From: ASV31 sp965229765
GTDB lineage: Bacteria > Pseudomonadota > Alphaproteobacteria > Rhodobacterales > Rhodobacteraceae
Length of the DNA: 64,000 bases
Assembly (NCBI GenBank): GCA_965229765.1
Contig: CBDDJT010000003.1
Location: 434,001 to 498,000 of the forward strand
Direction: 5' to 3'
The position numbers and the translations under genes were made by a program. Shown here in pieces: positions 43,176 to 52,176 of the stretch (the first letter of the stretch is position 1; every line of letters begins with the position of its first letter). The notes under the pieces were generated by a model. The model did no database searches, was not told the DNA's origin, and saw nothing but the letters and a program-made list of their open reading frames with translations.

Positions 43176-43919
43176 CTAAAGCGTCAGGCGGCGGTCGAGG
43201 TGGACATAGCCGCCATCCACGAACAGCCATTGCCCGGTGGTGTGGCTGGCCTTGTCCGACAGCAGGAAGGCGACCGTGGCGGCCATCTCTTCGGCGGTGG
43301 TCATGCGGCGGCCAAGGGGAATCGTCGCCTCGATCGCGGCGCGCTGGCCGGCAGGGTCGGGCTGGGTGGCAAGCCAGCGCTCGTACATGGGCGTCATGAC
43401 CTCGGCCGGGACGACGGCGTTGACGCGCACGCCATGCGGCGCGAGATCGGCCGCCCATTCGCGCGTCAGCCCCAGTTGCGCGGCCTTGGCGGCAACATAG
43501 GCAGAGGTGCCCCCCTGCCCGGTCAGCGCGGTCTTGGAGGCGACGTTGACGATCGCCCCCCGCGCCGCGACCAGGTCGTCGCGGCACAGATGCACCATGG
43601 TGAAGTAGTGCACGAGGTTGCGGTTCAGCGAGGCGCGGAAGGCATCCGGCGTCCGGTCGAGCCCCACGCCATCGTTCGTGCCCGCGCAGTTCACCAGCCC
43701 GTCGATGCGGCCGTGCCGGGCGCGCACCGTCGCGACGGCCTGCGTGCAGGCGGCATCGTCGGACAGGTCCACGCGCAGACTGTCGCCGGTACCGGCGGCG
43801 TTCAGGTCCAGCGTGACGGGCAGCGCCCCCTCTGCCGCAAGCGCGGTGACAATGGCCGCACCTATGCCCGACGCACCGCCGGTCACGATCATGACCTTGC
43901 CCTCAAGTCCCAAGTCCAT
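43176..43919 (-). CDS. SDR oxidoreductase, candidate L-fucose dehydrogenase
   Basis: NAD(P)-dependent short-chain dehydrogenase, 247 residues. VTGGASGIGAAIVTALAAEG near residue 10, NCAGTND near 79, catalytic Ser in NVASKTALTGQGG near 125 and YVAAKAAQLG near 140 are intact. This SDR type with short Rossmann insert resembles dehydrogenases used for L-fucose in some proteobacteria. Start 43919 follows GAGAGAGG. It lies just upstream of the fuconate dehydratase gene in the same unit, so it either duplicates the aldo/keto reductase step or handles a related sugar. Confidence 0.8.
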   Translation of the reverse strand: MDLGLEGKVMIVTGGASGIGAAIVTALAAEGALPVTLDLNAAGTGDSLRVDLSDDAACTQAVATVRARHGRIDGLVNCAGTNDGVGLDRTPDAFRASLNRNLVHYFTMVHLCRDDLVAARGAIVNVASKTALTGQGGTSAYVAAKAAQLGLTREWAADLAPHGVRVNAVVPAEVMTPMYERWLATQPDPAGQRAAIEATIPLGRRMTTAEEMAATVAFLLSDKASHTTGQWLFVDGGYVHLDRRLTL

Positions 43920-43979
43920 GTGCCTCTCTCCTTGCCCTTGACGCAGCATAGCCGGTGGCGCGGGACCGCGTCACGGGGG

Positions 43980-44849
43980 TCAATGCAGGATGATGAGCAC
44001 CGATCCCGCGACGACCAGCAGCGCGACGATGAGGTGCCGCAGGCCAAGCTGCTCGGTCTTGAAGACGAGGTAGCCCAGCGCCAGCGCCCAGAACGGCGAC
44101 ATAGAGGCCAGCGGCGCGGTCAGGGTGACGCTCGACATGCCGATTGCGGCGTTAAGCAAAAGAATGCCCGTCCCGTTCACAAGGCCGCTGAGGGCGAAGG
44201 ACCCGAAGCCGCTGCTGTTGCGCACCCGGTGCGCCCGCCCTGTCACCAGCAGCAGCCCGGCCAGCACAAGGCTGGAGACCGTGGCGAAGACGAGCGTGGC
44301 GAAATAGGGGCTTGGAACCTCGGTCAGGCCCAGCTTGGTGATCGGCTGCGCCAGCCCGCGCGCCAGCGCCGCGCCCAGCGGCAGCAACAGCACCCACAAG
44401 GGCCAGCCGCGTGCGATCCGGCGCGGGCCGAGCGCCGACAGGACCAGCCCCGCGATCATCAGCGCGATGCCGACGGCAAGGACCGGGCCGAAGGGCTCTC
44501 CCAGCACGAGGATCGCAGGCACGACGGCGAAAAGCGGCGTGAAGGCCCCGATGGCCGAGGTCAGCGACGGGCCCACATGGCCGATCGAATAGATCTGGAG
44601 CGCCTGCCCCGCCGCCGGAAAGATCAGCCCGCCCATCGCGAGGATCAGCGCGGCATGGGTCAGGAACCACTCGGGCCGCAGCAGGAAGGGCGCCATGAGC
44701 CAGAGCATCAGCGCCATCGCACCGACCGACAGGAAGGCCCCGACGAGGGGATCGGCGCTGCCCAGCCCGCGCCGCTGGATATGCACCACCAGCCCGAAGA
44801 ACACGCCGGAAAAAAGCGCGAGCGCAGGCGCGAGGATCTCGGTGCTCAT
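43980..44849 (-). CDS. EamA/DMT-family permease
   Basis: Inner-membrane drug/metabolite transporter superfamily protein, 289 residues with ten hydrophobic segments in two EamA repeats (residues about 5-140 and 150-288; APLASMSPFWALALGYLVFK is the second-repeat signature). It is the first gene of the leftward DMT-SDR-fuconate dehydratase unit, 60 bp upstream of the SDR gene. It may export or import a pathway compound such as lactate or a sugar; members rarely show their substrate in sequence. Confidence 0.82.
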   Translation of the reverse strand: MSTEILAPALALFSGVFFGLVVHIQRRGLGSADPLVGAFLSVGAMALMLWLMAPFLLRPEWFLTHAALILAMGGLIFPAAGQALQIYSIGHVGPSLTSAIGAFTPLFAVVPAILVLGEPFGPVLAVGIALMIAGLVLSALGPRRIARGWPLWVLLLPLGAALARGLAQPITKLGLTEVPSPYFATLVFATVSSLVLAGLLLVTGRAHRVRNSSGFGSFALSGLVNGTGILLLNAAIGMSSVTLTAPLASMSPFWALALGYLVFKTEQLGLRHLIVALLVVAGSVLIILH

Positions 44850-44878
44850 CGGGGGGGACCTCGGTCATGGTGTCTCCT

Positions 44879-44920
44879 GTCCGGACCGGGTGCATACTGC
44901 GCCCTGCCGTCCGGACCGGG
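44879..44920. repeat. Direct repeat GTCCGGACCGGG x2 upstream of the DMT gene
   Basis: Identical 12-mers start at 44879 and 44909, 30 bp apart (three helical turns), each followed after a few bases by GCATA. They lie 30-70 bp upstream of the DMT permease start, so they may be an activator site for the DMT-SDR-dehydratase unit, which lacks the ATACTARCATGTYAG operator. Confidence 0.45.
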
Positions 44921-45059
44921 CAAGCATAGGCAACGGACCGCCAGACACCAGACGTCATGATGCGCTGTTCTGTCTCTTTGCGCTGGGGTCTGGCTGCGGG
45001 CCCGGCGCGCGGGCGGCGCGCTGGTCTGAGGGCGCGGCGCACCTGCGCCAACCCACCGC

Positions 45060-45089
45060 TTGACCCTGCCGTGAAAGGCCCCCTAGGCT
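45060..45089 (+). promoter_or_regulatory. Putative promoter of the Rieske oxygenase operon
   Basis: TTGACC (45060-45065), an 18-bp spacer and TAGGCT (45084-45089), with predicted initiation near 45097 only about 15 nt before the start codon, so the leader would be short. Plausible but unproven. Confidence 0.4.
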
Positions 45090-45111
45090 CTGCCCAAATA
45101 CGGGGGGCGCC

Positions 45112-46422
45112 ATGATAAGCCAGGAACTGAACGACAGGATCACGCGGGTCGAGGGCGGCACCGGCGCGGGCGCGGTCCTGCGGCTTTACTGGCAGCCCGC
45201 CGCCCTGTCGGAAGAGCTGATGTCGGGCCGCCCGGTGGTGCCGGTGCGCCTGATGGGCGAGGACCTGGTGCTGTTCCGGGACAATTCCGGCGCGCTGGGG
45301 CTGATCGGGCGGCACTGTCCGCACCGGGGCGCGGACCTTTGCTATGGCCGGCGCGAGGACAACGGCCTGCGCTGCCCCTTCCACGGCTGGCATTTCGACC
45401 GCACCGGGCAATGCGTCGACACCCCCGGAGAGCCCGAGGGCAGCCGGATGCACGAGCAGATCCGCACCGTCAGCTACCCGATGGTGGAGCGAAACGGCAT
45501 CGTCTGGGCCTACATGGGACCGGGAGAGCCGCCGGACTTCCCCGCGCTCGACTGTTTCGCGGCACCCGAGAGCCATGTCTTCGCCTTCAAGGGGCTTTGG
45601 GAATGCAACTGGCTGCAGGCGCTGGAGGTGGGCATCGACCCGGCGCACGCGTCCTTCCTGCACCGCTTCCTGCAGGACGAGGACCCGGCAGAGGGCTATG
45701 GCAAGCAGTTCCGCGACAAGGCCGGGCAGACCGACATCCCGATGACGAAGCTTCTGCGCGACTATCCCCGCCCCGAGATCCGGGTGGAGGAGGCGCCCCA
45801 CGGCCTGCGGCTGACCGCGCTCCGCCACATGGAGGACGGGCGCACCCATGTGCGGGTGACGAACCAGGTTTTCCCGCAGGCGATCTGCATCCCGATGTCG
45901 AACGAGATGACGATCACCCAGTGGCATGTGCCCGTCGATGACCGGACCTGCTATTGGTATTCCATGTTCACGAGCTTCGGCGCGCCGGTGAACAAGGCGC
46001 TGATGCGCGAACAGCGGCTGAAGGAGCATCGCCTGCCCGACTATGCCCCGCTGAAGAACCGGCGGAACAATTACGGCTACGACCCCGACGAGCAGGCGCG
46101 CGAGACCTATACGGGCATGGGGCTCGACATCAACGTGCACGACCAGTGGGCGGTGGAAAGCATGGGCACGATACAGGACCGCACGCAGGAGCATCTGGGA
46201 AAGACAGACGTGGGCATCATCCGCTATCGCCGGATGCTGCGCGAGGCGATCGACCGGGCCGAGGCGGGCGAGACGGGCGATCTGCCGCTCCGGCGGCCGG
46301 GAACCGAGTCGGTGGCCGGGCCGGTTTCGATCGACGCCATCGGGCCGAGCGAAGGCTGGGAATCGCTGTGCAAGGAGGCCGACGCGGCGCGGCGCGCGGC
46401 CAGCGACTGGGCCAGCGCGTGA
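45112..46422 (+). CDS. Rieske [2Fe-2S] aromatic-ring-hydroxylating-type oxygenase, alpha subunit
   Basis: Terminal oxygenase component, 436 residues. The Rieske cluster ligands are C69-P-H71 and C88-P-F-H91-G-W-H. The mononuclear iron site is WLQALEVGIDPAHASFLHRF (near residue 163), with the bridging Asp and the HxxxxH pair. Order and length resemble the phthalate 4,5-dioxygenase (one-subunit) group, which oxidises or demethylates aromatic and N-heterocyclic acids. No ferredoxin reductase is encoded nearby, so electrons come from elsewhere. The stop overlaps the GTG start of a glutamine-synthetase-like gene (GTGA), indicating coupled function. Confidence 0.9.
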   Translation: MISQELNDRITRVEGGTGAGAVLRLYWQPAALSEELMSGRPVVPVRLMGEDLVLFRDNSGALGLIGRHCPHRGADLCYGRREDNGLRCPFHGWHFDRTGQCVDTPGEPEGSRMHEQIRTVSYPMVERNGIVWAYMGPGEPPDFPALDCFAAPESHVFAFKGLWECNWLQALEVGIDPAHASFLHRFLQDEDPAEGYGKQFRDKAGQTDIPMTKLLRDYPRPEIRVEEAPHGLRLTALRHMEDGRTHVRVTNQVFPQAICIPMSNEMTITQWHVPVDDRTCYWYSMFTSFGAPVNKALMREQRLKEHRLPDYAPLKNRRNNYGYDPDEQARETYTGMGLDINVHDQWAVESMGTIQDRTQEHLGKTDVGIIRYRRMLREAIDRAEAGETGDLPLRRPGTESVAGPVSIDAIGPSEGWESLCKEADAARRAASDWASA

Positions 46423-47870
46423 CCGCGGCGGAGTTGCGCGGCGGGCGCGTGGGGCGGGCCGGCCTGCTGAGCGACGCGCAGTTCGCGCAGGCCGCCGAGG
46501 TGCTGGCACGGGTCGCGGCCGAGGGGCTGGAGACGCTGCGCCTGTCCTTCGTGGACCAGCACGGCATCCTGCGCGGCAAGACGCTGACGCCAGATGCGCT
46601 TGCGGGCGCCTTCCGCGACGGGGTGGCGATGACCTCGACGCTGCTCCTGAAGGACACGTCGCACCGGACGGTCTTCCCGGTCTGGGGGGACGGGCCGGGG
46701 CTGGGCGACGGGCGGCTCGATGGCGCGGGCGACGTGCTGATGATCCCCGATCCGGCGACGTTCCGCGTTCTGCCGCACGCGCCGCATTCGGGCTGGATGC
46801 TGTGCGATCTGGCCTTCAAGGACGGCGCGCCCCTGCCCTTTTCGCCGCGCACGATCCTGGCGCGGGAGGTTACGCGGCTGCGCGAGGCGGGGATGGCGAT
46901 GGTCTGCGGGCTGGAGGTGGAGTTCCACATCCACCGCGTGACCGACCCGCGCCGCGCACATGACGATGGCGGGATGCCGGGCCGACCGCCCGAGACCGAG
47001 GCGCTGAACCACGGCTACCAGTACCTGACCGAGGCGCGCTATGCCGGGATCGAGGACGTGCTGGACGAGATCCGCCGCGCGGCGCAGGCGCTGGACCTGC
47101 CGGTGCGCAGCGTCGAGATAGAGTTCGGGCCAAGCCAGGTGGAAATGACCTTTGGCCCCGCCGACCCGATGACGCAGGCGACGTCCATGGTGTTGTTCCG
47201 CGCCACGGTGAAAGAGGTGTGCCGCCGCATGGGCCTGCACGCCAGTTTCATGTGCCGCCCGCGCCTACCCCATGCCGTGCCCTCTGGCTGGCACCTGCAC
47301 CAGTCGCTGGTGGATGCGGCGACGGGCGACAACCTGTTCCGCTCGGCCGATGGCGGGCTGACGGACGTGGCCTCGGGCTGGATCGCGGGGCTGCTGGCGC
47401 GGGCGGCCGAGACCTGCCTGCTGTCGACGCCCACCGTGAATGGATACAAGCGCTACCAGCCCTTCATGCTGGCGCCCGACCGCATCCAGTGGGGGCGCGA
47501 CAACAAGGGGGCGATGATCCGAAGCCTGATCGCGCCGGACGACCCGGCCAGCCGGATCGAGAATCGCGTGGCCGAACCCGCGGCGAACCCGTTTCTGTTC
47601 ATCGCGGCGCAGATCGCCGCGGGCCTTGACGGGGTGACGCGCGGGCTGAAGGCCCCTGCCCCCGTCGAACGGCCGTATGAAAGCGCCGCCGAGGCGCTGC
47701 CCGGCAACCTTGGCGAGGCGGTGGAGCGCTTTGCCGCCAGCGGCTTCTGGGCCGAGACCTGGGGCGCGGACACGGTGCGCTGGCTGGCGCACATAAAACG
47801 GGCGGAATGGCGCCGCTACCTGTCGGAGGTATCCGAATGGGAAGCGCGGGAATACTACGACCTGTTCTGA
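46419..47870 (+). CDS. Glutamine-synthetase-family ligase, probable gamma-glutamyl ligase
   Basis: ATP-dependent ligase of the GS fold, 483 residues. The beta-Grasp N-terminus (LSFVDQHGILRGKTLTPDAL near 40) is followed by MVCGLEVEFHIHR near 165, VEIEFGPSQVEMTFGP near 230 (metal Glu residues), SGWHLHQSL near 286, NGYKRYQPFMLAPDRIQWGR near 340 and SRIENRVAEPAANPF near 377. The usual NR(S/A) loop reads NKG, and the family-III-like shape differs from housekeeping GlnA, so it probably glutamylates an amine other than ammonia, as PuuA, GMAS and TdnQ do. It is translationally coupled to the Rieske oxygenase gene. The GTG start is fixed by that overlap. Confidence 0.85.
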   Translation: MTAAELRGGRVGRAGLLSDAQFAQAAEVLARVAAEGLETLRLSFVDQHGILRGKTLTPDALAGAFRDGVAMTSTLLLKDTSHRTVFPVWGDGPGLGDGRLDGAGDVLMIPDPATFRVLPHAPHSGWMLCDLAFKDGAPLPFSPRTILAREVTRLREAGMAMVCGLEVEFHIHRVTDPRRAHDDGGMPGRPPETEALNHGYQYLTEARYAGIEDVLDEIRRAAQALDLPVRSVEIEFGPSQVEMTFGPADPMTQATSMVLFRATVKEVCRRMGLHASFMCRPRLPHAVPSGWHLHQSLVDAATGDNLFRSADGGLTDVASGWIAGLLARAAETCLLSTPTVNGYKRYQPFMLAPDRIQWGRDNKGAMIRSLIAPDDPASRIENRVAEPAANPFLFIAAQIAAGLDGVTRGLKAPAPVERPYESAAEALPGNLGEAVERFAASGFWAETWGADTVRWLAHIKRAEWRRYLSEVSEWEAREYYDLF

Positions 47871-48209
47871 GACCACGCACCGCGGCGGGCCCGCGAAACC
47901 ATCGCTTTTTGCATCATAGTGCAGGATATGGGCCAAGCCGGCCCCTTGGTCGGACCCGCAAACACGCATAGGGCGATTTTTTGTGTATATTTTGCAATTC
48001 AGGCCCGATCACCTTGCCGTTCCCGGGTATGGATACGCCCTGTCCTGCTGTTTTCGCCACTCACCGCTTGCGCGATGTGCAAAATAATGCCTTATTGATT
48101 TGCAATACGGACCGGGTGAAACCTTGACGGGTCAGCGCCCGCGGTCCCGAGCGCACCAAACGGCACGGCCCCCTGCGGAGGCCGGGCCAAAGACAACTGG
48201 GAGGTTACC
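47871..48209. promoter_or_regulatory. AT-richer control region with repeated TTTGCA boxes before the Liv operon
   Basis: No gene. Boxes of one type recur: TTTTTGCAT (47907-47913 region), TTTGCAATT (47991-47999), GTGCAAAAT (48077-48085) and TTTGCAAT (48099-48106), in both orientations, within a locally AT-rich tract that includes TATATTTTGC. They probably bind a regulator of the downstream importer. Similar TTTGCAAAT occurs at 53011-53019 behind livF. An SD GGGAGG precedes the binding-protein gene at 48210. Confidence 0.45.
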
Positions 48210-49388
48210 ATGAAAAAGACAGTCGCAACCCTTCTGGCCGCGACGATCCTGTCGTCGCCGGCCTTTGCCGAATCCGTAAAGATCGGTTTCGTCACCACCC
48301 TGACCACCGGCGGCGCGGTGATCGGCAACGACATGAAGAACGCCGTCGATCTGGCGATGGAGCACCTTGGCGGCATGGCCGGGGACACCCAGCTGGAAGT
48401 CATCTACGGCGACGACCAGTTTTCGCCCGAAGCGGGCAAGCAGGTCACCGACAAGCTGGTCAAGCAGGACGACGTCGATTTCGTCGCGGGCTACATCTGG
48501 TCGAACGTGCTGCTTGCGTCGCTGAACTCTGTCGTCAACGAGGACACGTTCCTGATCTCTGCCAACGCGGGCCCCAGCCAGATCGCCGGCGTCCTGTGCA
48601 ACGAGAACTTCTTTTCGACCAGCTGGCAGAACGACCAGACCCCCATGGCGATGGGCGAGGTGCTGAACCAGCTTGGCGTGAAGTCGCTTTACGTCATGGC
48701 GCCGAACTACGCTGCCGGCAACGACATGGTCGCGGGCGTCGAACGCACGTTCCAGGGCGAGATCCTGGGCAAGGACCTGACAAAGTGGGGCGCCGACGCA
48801 CAGCTTGATTTCTCGGCCGAGCTGGCCAAGGCCAAGGCATCCGGCGCCGAAGGCCTGTTTGTCTTCTACCCCGGCGCGGCGGGCGGTGCGTTCATCCGCC
48901 AGTACGACCAGCTGGGCCTGTCGGAAACCCTGCCGCTTTACTCGGTGTTCACCGTGGACGCGCTGTCGCTGCCGCGCCTTCAGGACGCCGGGTTCGAGGC
49001 CGTTCTGGGATCGCGCACCACGCAGGAGTGGGACCCGACGCTGGACAACGAGGCGAACGCGAAGTTCGTGGCAGACTACAAGGCCAAGTACGGCGGCTAC
49101 CCGTCCTACTACGGCGCGCAGGCCTATGACTCGATCATGCTGATCGCCTCGGCCGTCGAGGCCGTGGGCGGCAACATGGATGACATGGATGCCGTGCGCG
49201 CCGCACTGAAGGCCGCCGATTTCGATAGCGTCCGCGGCGATTTCCGGTTCGGCAACAACCACATGCCGATCCAGGATTTCTATCTGCGCGAGGTCGTGAT
49301 CGACGACGACGGCGTGTGGACCACCAAGGTGGTGCAGACAGTGTTCGAGGATCACCAGGACATCTACGCCGCACAGTGCAAGATGTAA
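48210..49388 (+). CDS. Liv-type ABC substrate-binding protein
   Basis: Periplasmic receptor of the branched-chain amino acid/amide type (Peripla_BP_6), 392 residues. A short Sec signal (KKTVATLLAATILSSPAFA, cleavage after AFA near residue 20) precedes VKIGFVTTLTTGGAVIGNDM. LEVIYGDDQFSPEAGKQVTD near 65 and the YGAQAYDSIMLIASAVEAVG region near 300 are typical. In such clusters these receptors often bind aromatic acids or amides. It is first of a five-gene importer operon and follows an oxygenase-ligase pair, so it may import their substrate. Confidence 0.92.
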   Translation: MKKTVATLLAATILSSPAFAESVKIGFVTTLTTGGAVIGNDMKNAVDLAMEHLGGMAGDTQLEVIYGDDQFSPEAGKQVTDKLVKQDDVDFVAGYIWSNVLLASLNSVVNEDTFLISANAGPSQIAGVLCNENFFSTSWQNDQTPMAMGEVLNQLGVKSLYVMAPNYAAGNDMVAGVERTFQGEILGKDLTKWGADAQLDFSAELAKAKASGAEGLFVFYPGAAGGAFIRQYDQLGLSETLPLYSVFTVDALSLPRLQDAGFEAVLGSRTTQEWDPTLDNEANAKFVADYKAKYGGYPSYYGAQAYDSIMLIASAVEAVGGNMDDMDAVRAALKAADFDSVRGDFRFGNNHMPIQDFYLREVVIDDDGVWTTKVVQTVFEDHQDIYAAQCKM

Positions 49389-49414
49389 GGTCGGCCTGAC
49401 CGGACCGATCGCGA

Positions 49415-49441
49415 TGGCCGGGCGGCCCCACTGCCCGGCCA
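49415..49441 (+). terminator. Intercistronic hairpin after the Liv binding-protein gene
   Basis: TGGCCGGGC (49415-49423) pairs with GCCCGGCCA (49433-49441) across a 9-nt loop. It sits between the receptor gene and livH, without a T-run. It is the third case in the window of a strong hairpin between a receptor and a permease gene. Confidence 0.65.
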
Positions 49442-49471
49442 ATCCTTGAGGCGTGCCAAGGGAGAGACACG

Positions 49472-50395
49472 GTGGATCCCGCACTTCTGGTGCTTCAGAC
49501 GATCAATGGGCTTCAGCTTGGGCTCTTGCTGTTCCTCGTCGCCTCTGGGCTGACGCTGGTGTTCGGCATCCTCGACTTCGTCAACCTCGCCCATGGCGCG
49601 CTCTACATGCTCGGGGCGTTCATCTGCGCCTCTTTCACCATCGCGCTGGACAATTTCCTGCTGGCAATCCTGATCGCGCTGCCGCTGACGGCCTTCGCGG
49701 GCTTCGTGATAGAGCGGTTGGTGGCGCGGAACCTGTATCAGCGGGACCATCTGGACCAGGTGCTGGCGACCTTCGGGCTGATCCTGGTGATCGACACCTG
49801 CGTGCATATTTTCTGGGGGCCCGCCGGGATGGCCGTGCCCCTGCCCGACTGGATGGAAGGCCAGGTGCGCCTGACCGACGCCATCGTGCTGCCGACATAC
49901 CGGCTTCTTATCATCTTCACCGGCATTGTGACCGCCGCGCTGCTGTACTGGCTGGTGAACCGCACGCGGCTGGGAATGCTGATCCGCGCCGGCGCGTCGA
50001 ACCGGCGGATGGTGGGTGCGCTGGGGATCGACATCCAGACGCTGTTCACCTTCGTCTTCGCGCTGGGTGCGATGCTGGCAGGACTGGCGGGGATGCTGAT
50101 CTCTCCGATCACCGAGGCGTCGATCGGGATGGGCAACAACATCATCATCACGGCCTTGGTCGTCATCATCGTGGGCGGTATCGGGTCGATGAAGGGGGCC
50201 TTCATCGGGGCCATGCTGATCGGGCTGATCGACACGCTGGGGCGGTCGTTCCTCGATTCGATCTTCGCGCTCTTCATGAGCACCGCAGCCGCCGAGACAT
50301 CCGCCCCCGCGGTGTCCGCCATGCTGATCTACATCATCATGGCGGTGGTGCTGGTGCTGCGCCCGCAGGGCCTGTTTCCGCCGAAGGTGCGCTGA
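49472..50395 (+). CDS. livH: Liv-type ABC permease LivH
   Basis: Inner-membrane permease, 307 residues, about eight TM segments. NGLQLGLLLFLVASGLTLVFG at the N-terminus (residues 10-30, here in shortened reference) and DFVNLAHGALYMLGAF near 35 are LivH signatures; the cytoplasmic loop VGGIGSMKGAFIGAMLIGL near 230 contacts the ATPase. GTG start at 49472 after GGGAGAG. The stop overlaps the livM start (TGATG). Confidence 0.92.
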   Translation: MDPALLVLQTINGLQLGLLLFLVASGLTLVFGILDFVNLAHGALYMLGAFICASFTIALDNFLLAILIALPLTAFAGFVIERLVARNLYQRDHLDQVLATFGLILVIDTCVHIFWGPAGMAVPLPDWMEGQVRLTDAIVLPTYRLLIIFTGIVTAALLYWLVNRTRLGMLIRAGASNRRMVGALGIDIQTLFTFVFALGAMLAGLAGMLISPITEASIGMGNNIIITALVVIIVGGIGSMKGAFIGAMLIGLIDTLGRSFLDSIFALFMSTAAAETSAPAVSAMLIYIIMAVVLVLRPQGLFPPKVR

Positions 50396-51429
50396 TGACA
50401 AAAGGACTTTCCCGCTCGACCGTGGCCACGGTGATCCTGCTGGGCCTTCTGGCAGTGCTTCCCGCCATCTTCATGGCGATGGACAACGAATATTACGTGG
50501 GGCTGGCAACGCGGCTTGTGATCCTTGGGATCGCGGCCACCAGCCTGAACCTGATCCTTGGCTACGGCGGTCTTATCAGCTTTGGCCACGCGGCCTTTGT
50601 GGGGATCGGGGCCTATGCGGTGGGCATTCCGGTGCACCATTCGCTTTTCGGCGGTTTCGCCTTGGTGGCCAGCAACAACGGGCTGTTCCATGTGGCGCTG
50701 GCAGTGGTGGTATCGGCGGTCTTCGCGCTGCTGACGGGGGCGATCTGCCTGCGGACGAAGGGCGTCTACTTCATCATGATCACGATGGCCTTCGCGCAGA
50801 TGGTCTATTACCTGTTCATCTCGATCGACACCTACGGGGCGGATGACGGACTGGTCATCTACCAGGTGTCTCAGGTGCCGCTGCTCGACCTGGATGAGCC
50901 GCTACAGCTTTATTACCTCGCCTTCGCGAGCCTCGTGGCGGCGATCCTCTTGGTGCGGATGATCGTCAATTCGCGCTTCGGCATGGTGCTGCAAGGCGCC
51001 AAGGGCAACCCCGAGCGCATGGTGACGATGGGCTACAACGTCTACCGCTACCGGCTGGTGGCCTACGTGATCTCTGGTGCGATGGCGGGGTATTCCGGCG
51101 CGCTGCTGGCCAACTACGAGGGCTTCATATCGCCCGACATGATGGATTGGGCGCAGTCGGGCGAGTTCATGTTCATGGTGATCCTCGGCGGCGTGGCGAC
51201 GACGCTTGGCCCGATCCTGGGCTCCACGCTCTTTACGGTTCTGGAAGAGGGCCTTCAGATCGTCATGGACTGGATGGAACCGGCGGTGGAGCCTGCCTAT
51301 ATCGCGCTTTTCGGCCGCGACCTGGAGTTCGAGGTCTATTGGCACCTGCCCTTCGGCCTGATCCTGATCTTTGCCGTGCTCTTCGTGCGCGGCGGGATCA
51401 TGGGCCTGATCCGCGGGAACAAGGACTGA
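50395..51429 (+). CDS. livM: Liv-type ABC permease LivM
   Basis: Second permease of the importer, 344 residues. NLILGYGGLISFGHAAFVGI near residue 54, CLRTKGVYFIMITMAFAQMV near 118, and ILGGVATTLGPILGSTLF near 263 are LivM blocks. The start at 50395 overlaps the livH stop, so the longer open frame to the left is not part of the gene. livG follows after 3 bp. Confidence 0.92.
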   Translation: MTKGLSRSTVATVILLGLLAVLPAIFMAMDNEYYVGLATRLVILGIAATSLNLILGYGGLISFGHAAFVGIGAYAVGIPVHHSLFGGFALVASNNGLFHVALAVVVSAVFALLTGAICLRTKGVYFIMITMAFAQMVYYLFISIDTYGADDGLVIYQVSQVPLLDLDEPLQLYYLAFASLVAAILLVRMIVNSRFGMVLQGAKGNPERMVTMGYNVYRYRLVAYVISGAMAGYSGALLANYEGFISPDMMDWAQSGEFMFMVILGGVATTLGPILGSTLFTVLEEGLQIVMDWMEPAVEPAYIALFGRDLEFEVYWHLPFGLILIFAVLFVRGGIMGLIRGNKD

Positions 51430-51432
51430 GCC

Positions 51433-52176
51433 ATGGCGAACATCCTTGAAATCGACGGGCTGATGAAAAGCTTCGGTGGCATCAAGGCCACCGACAACGT
51501 GAACCTCACCGTCGAGGAAAACGAGCTGCACGCCATCATCGGACCGAACGGGGCCGGCAAGACCACACTGATCGCACAGCTTTCCGGCCAGCAGATGCCC
51601 GACGCGGGCACAATCCGGTTCCGCGGGCGCGACATCACCCAGGTCCCCGCCCATGCCCGCGCTCGACTGGGCATGACGCGGTCCTTCCAGATCACCAGCC
51701 TTGTGATGGGGATGAGCGTTCTGGACAACATCGCGCTGGCGGTGCAGGCCAAGGACGCCCATTCCTTCCGCTTCGTGCGCTCGGCGCGCAAGGTGACGGC
51801 GCTGCGGGACGAAGCGCGGGGCTATCTGGCAGAGGTCGGGCTGGCCGACCGCGCAGACGCCCCCACGGTGAACCTGTCGCATGGCGAGCACCGCCTGATG
51901 GAGATCGCCATCGCGCTGGCGTCCGAGGCACCACTGATGCTGCTGGACGAGCCCATGGCGGGGCTGGGGCCAGAAGAGTCGGCACAGATGGTGGCGTTCC
52001 TCAAAGGGCTGAAGGGCAAGCGCACCATCCTGCTGATCGAGCATGACATGGACGCGGTCTTTGCGCTGGCGGACCGGATCAGCGTGCTTGTCTACGGCCA
52101 CATCATAGCGACCGGCGACCCCGCCGAGATTCGCGGCAACGACGACGTGCGCCACGCCTACCTGGGCGAGGAATGA
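51433..52176 (+). CDS. livG: Liv-type ABC ATPase LivG
   Basis: ATPase of 247 residues. Walker A GPNGAGKTTLI near 37, Q-loop RSFQITSLVMGMSVLDNI near 82, the signature here LSHGEHRLMEIAIALASE near 150, Walker B MLLDEPMAGLGPEE near 172 and LIEHDMDAVFALADRI near 204 are present. The signature His (LSHGE for LSGGE) is common in LivG proteins. The stop overlaps the livF start by 4 bp. Confidence 0.93.
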   Translation: MANILEIDGLMKSFGGIKATDNVNLTVEENELHAIIGPNGAGKTTLIAQLSGQQMPDAGTIRFRGRDITQVPAHARARLGMTRSFQITSLVMGMSVLDNIALAVQAKDAHSFRFVRSARKVTALRDEARGYLAEVGLADRADAPTVNLSHGEHRLMEIAIALASEAPLMLLDEPMAGLGPEESAQMVAFLKGLKGKRTILLIEHDMDAVFALADRISVLVYGHIIATGDPAEIRGNDDVRHAYLGEE

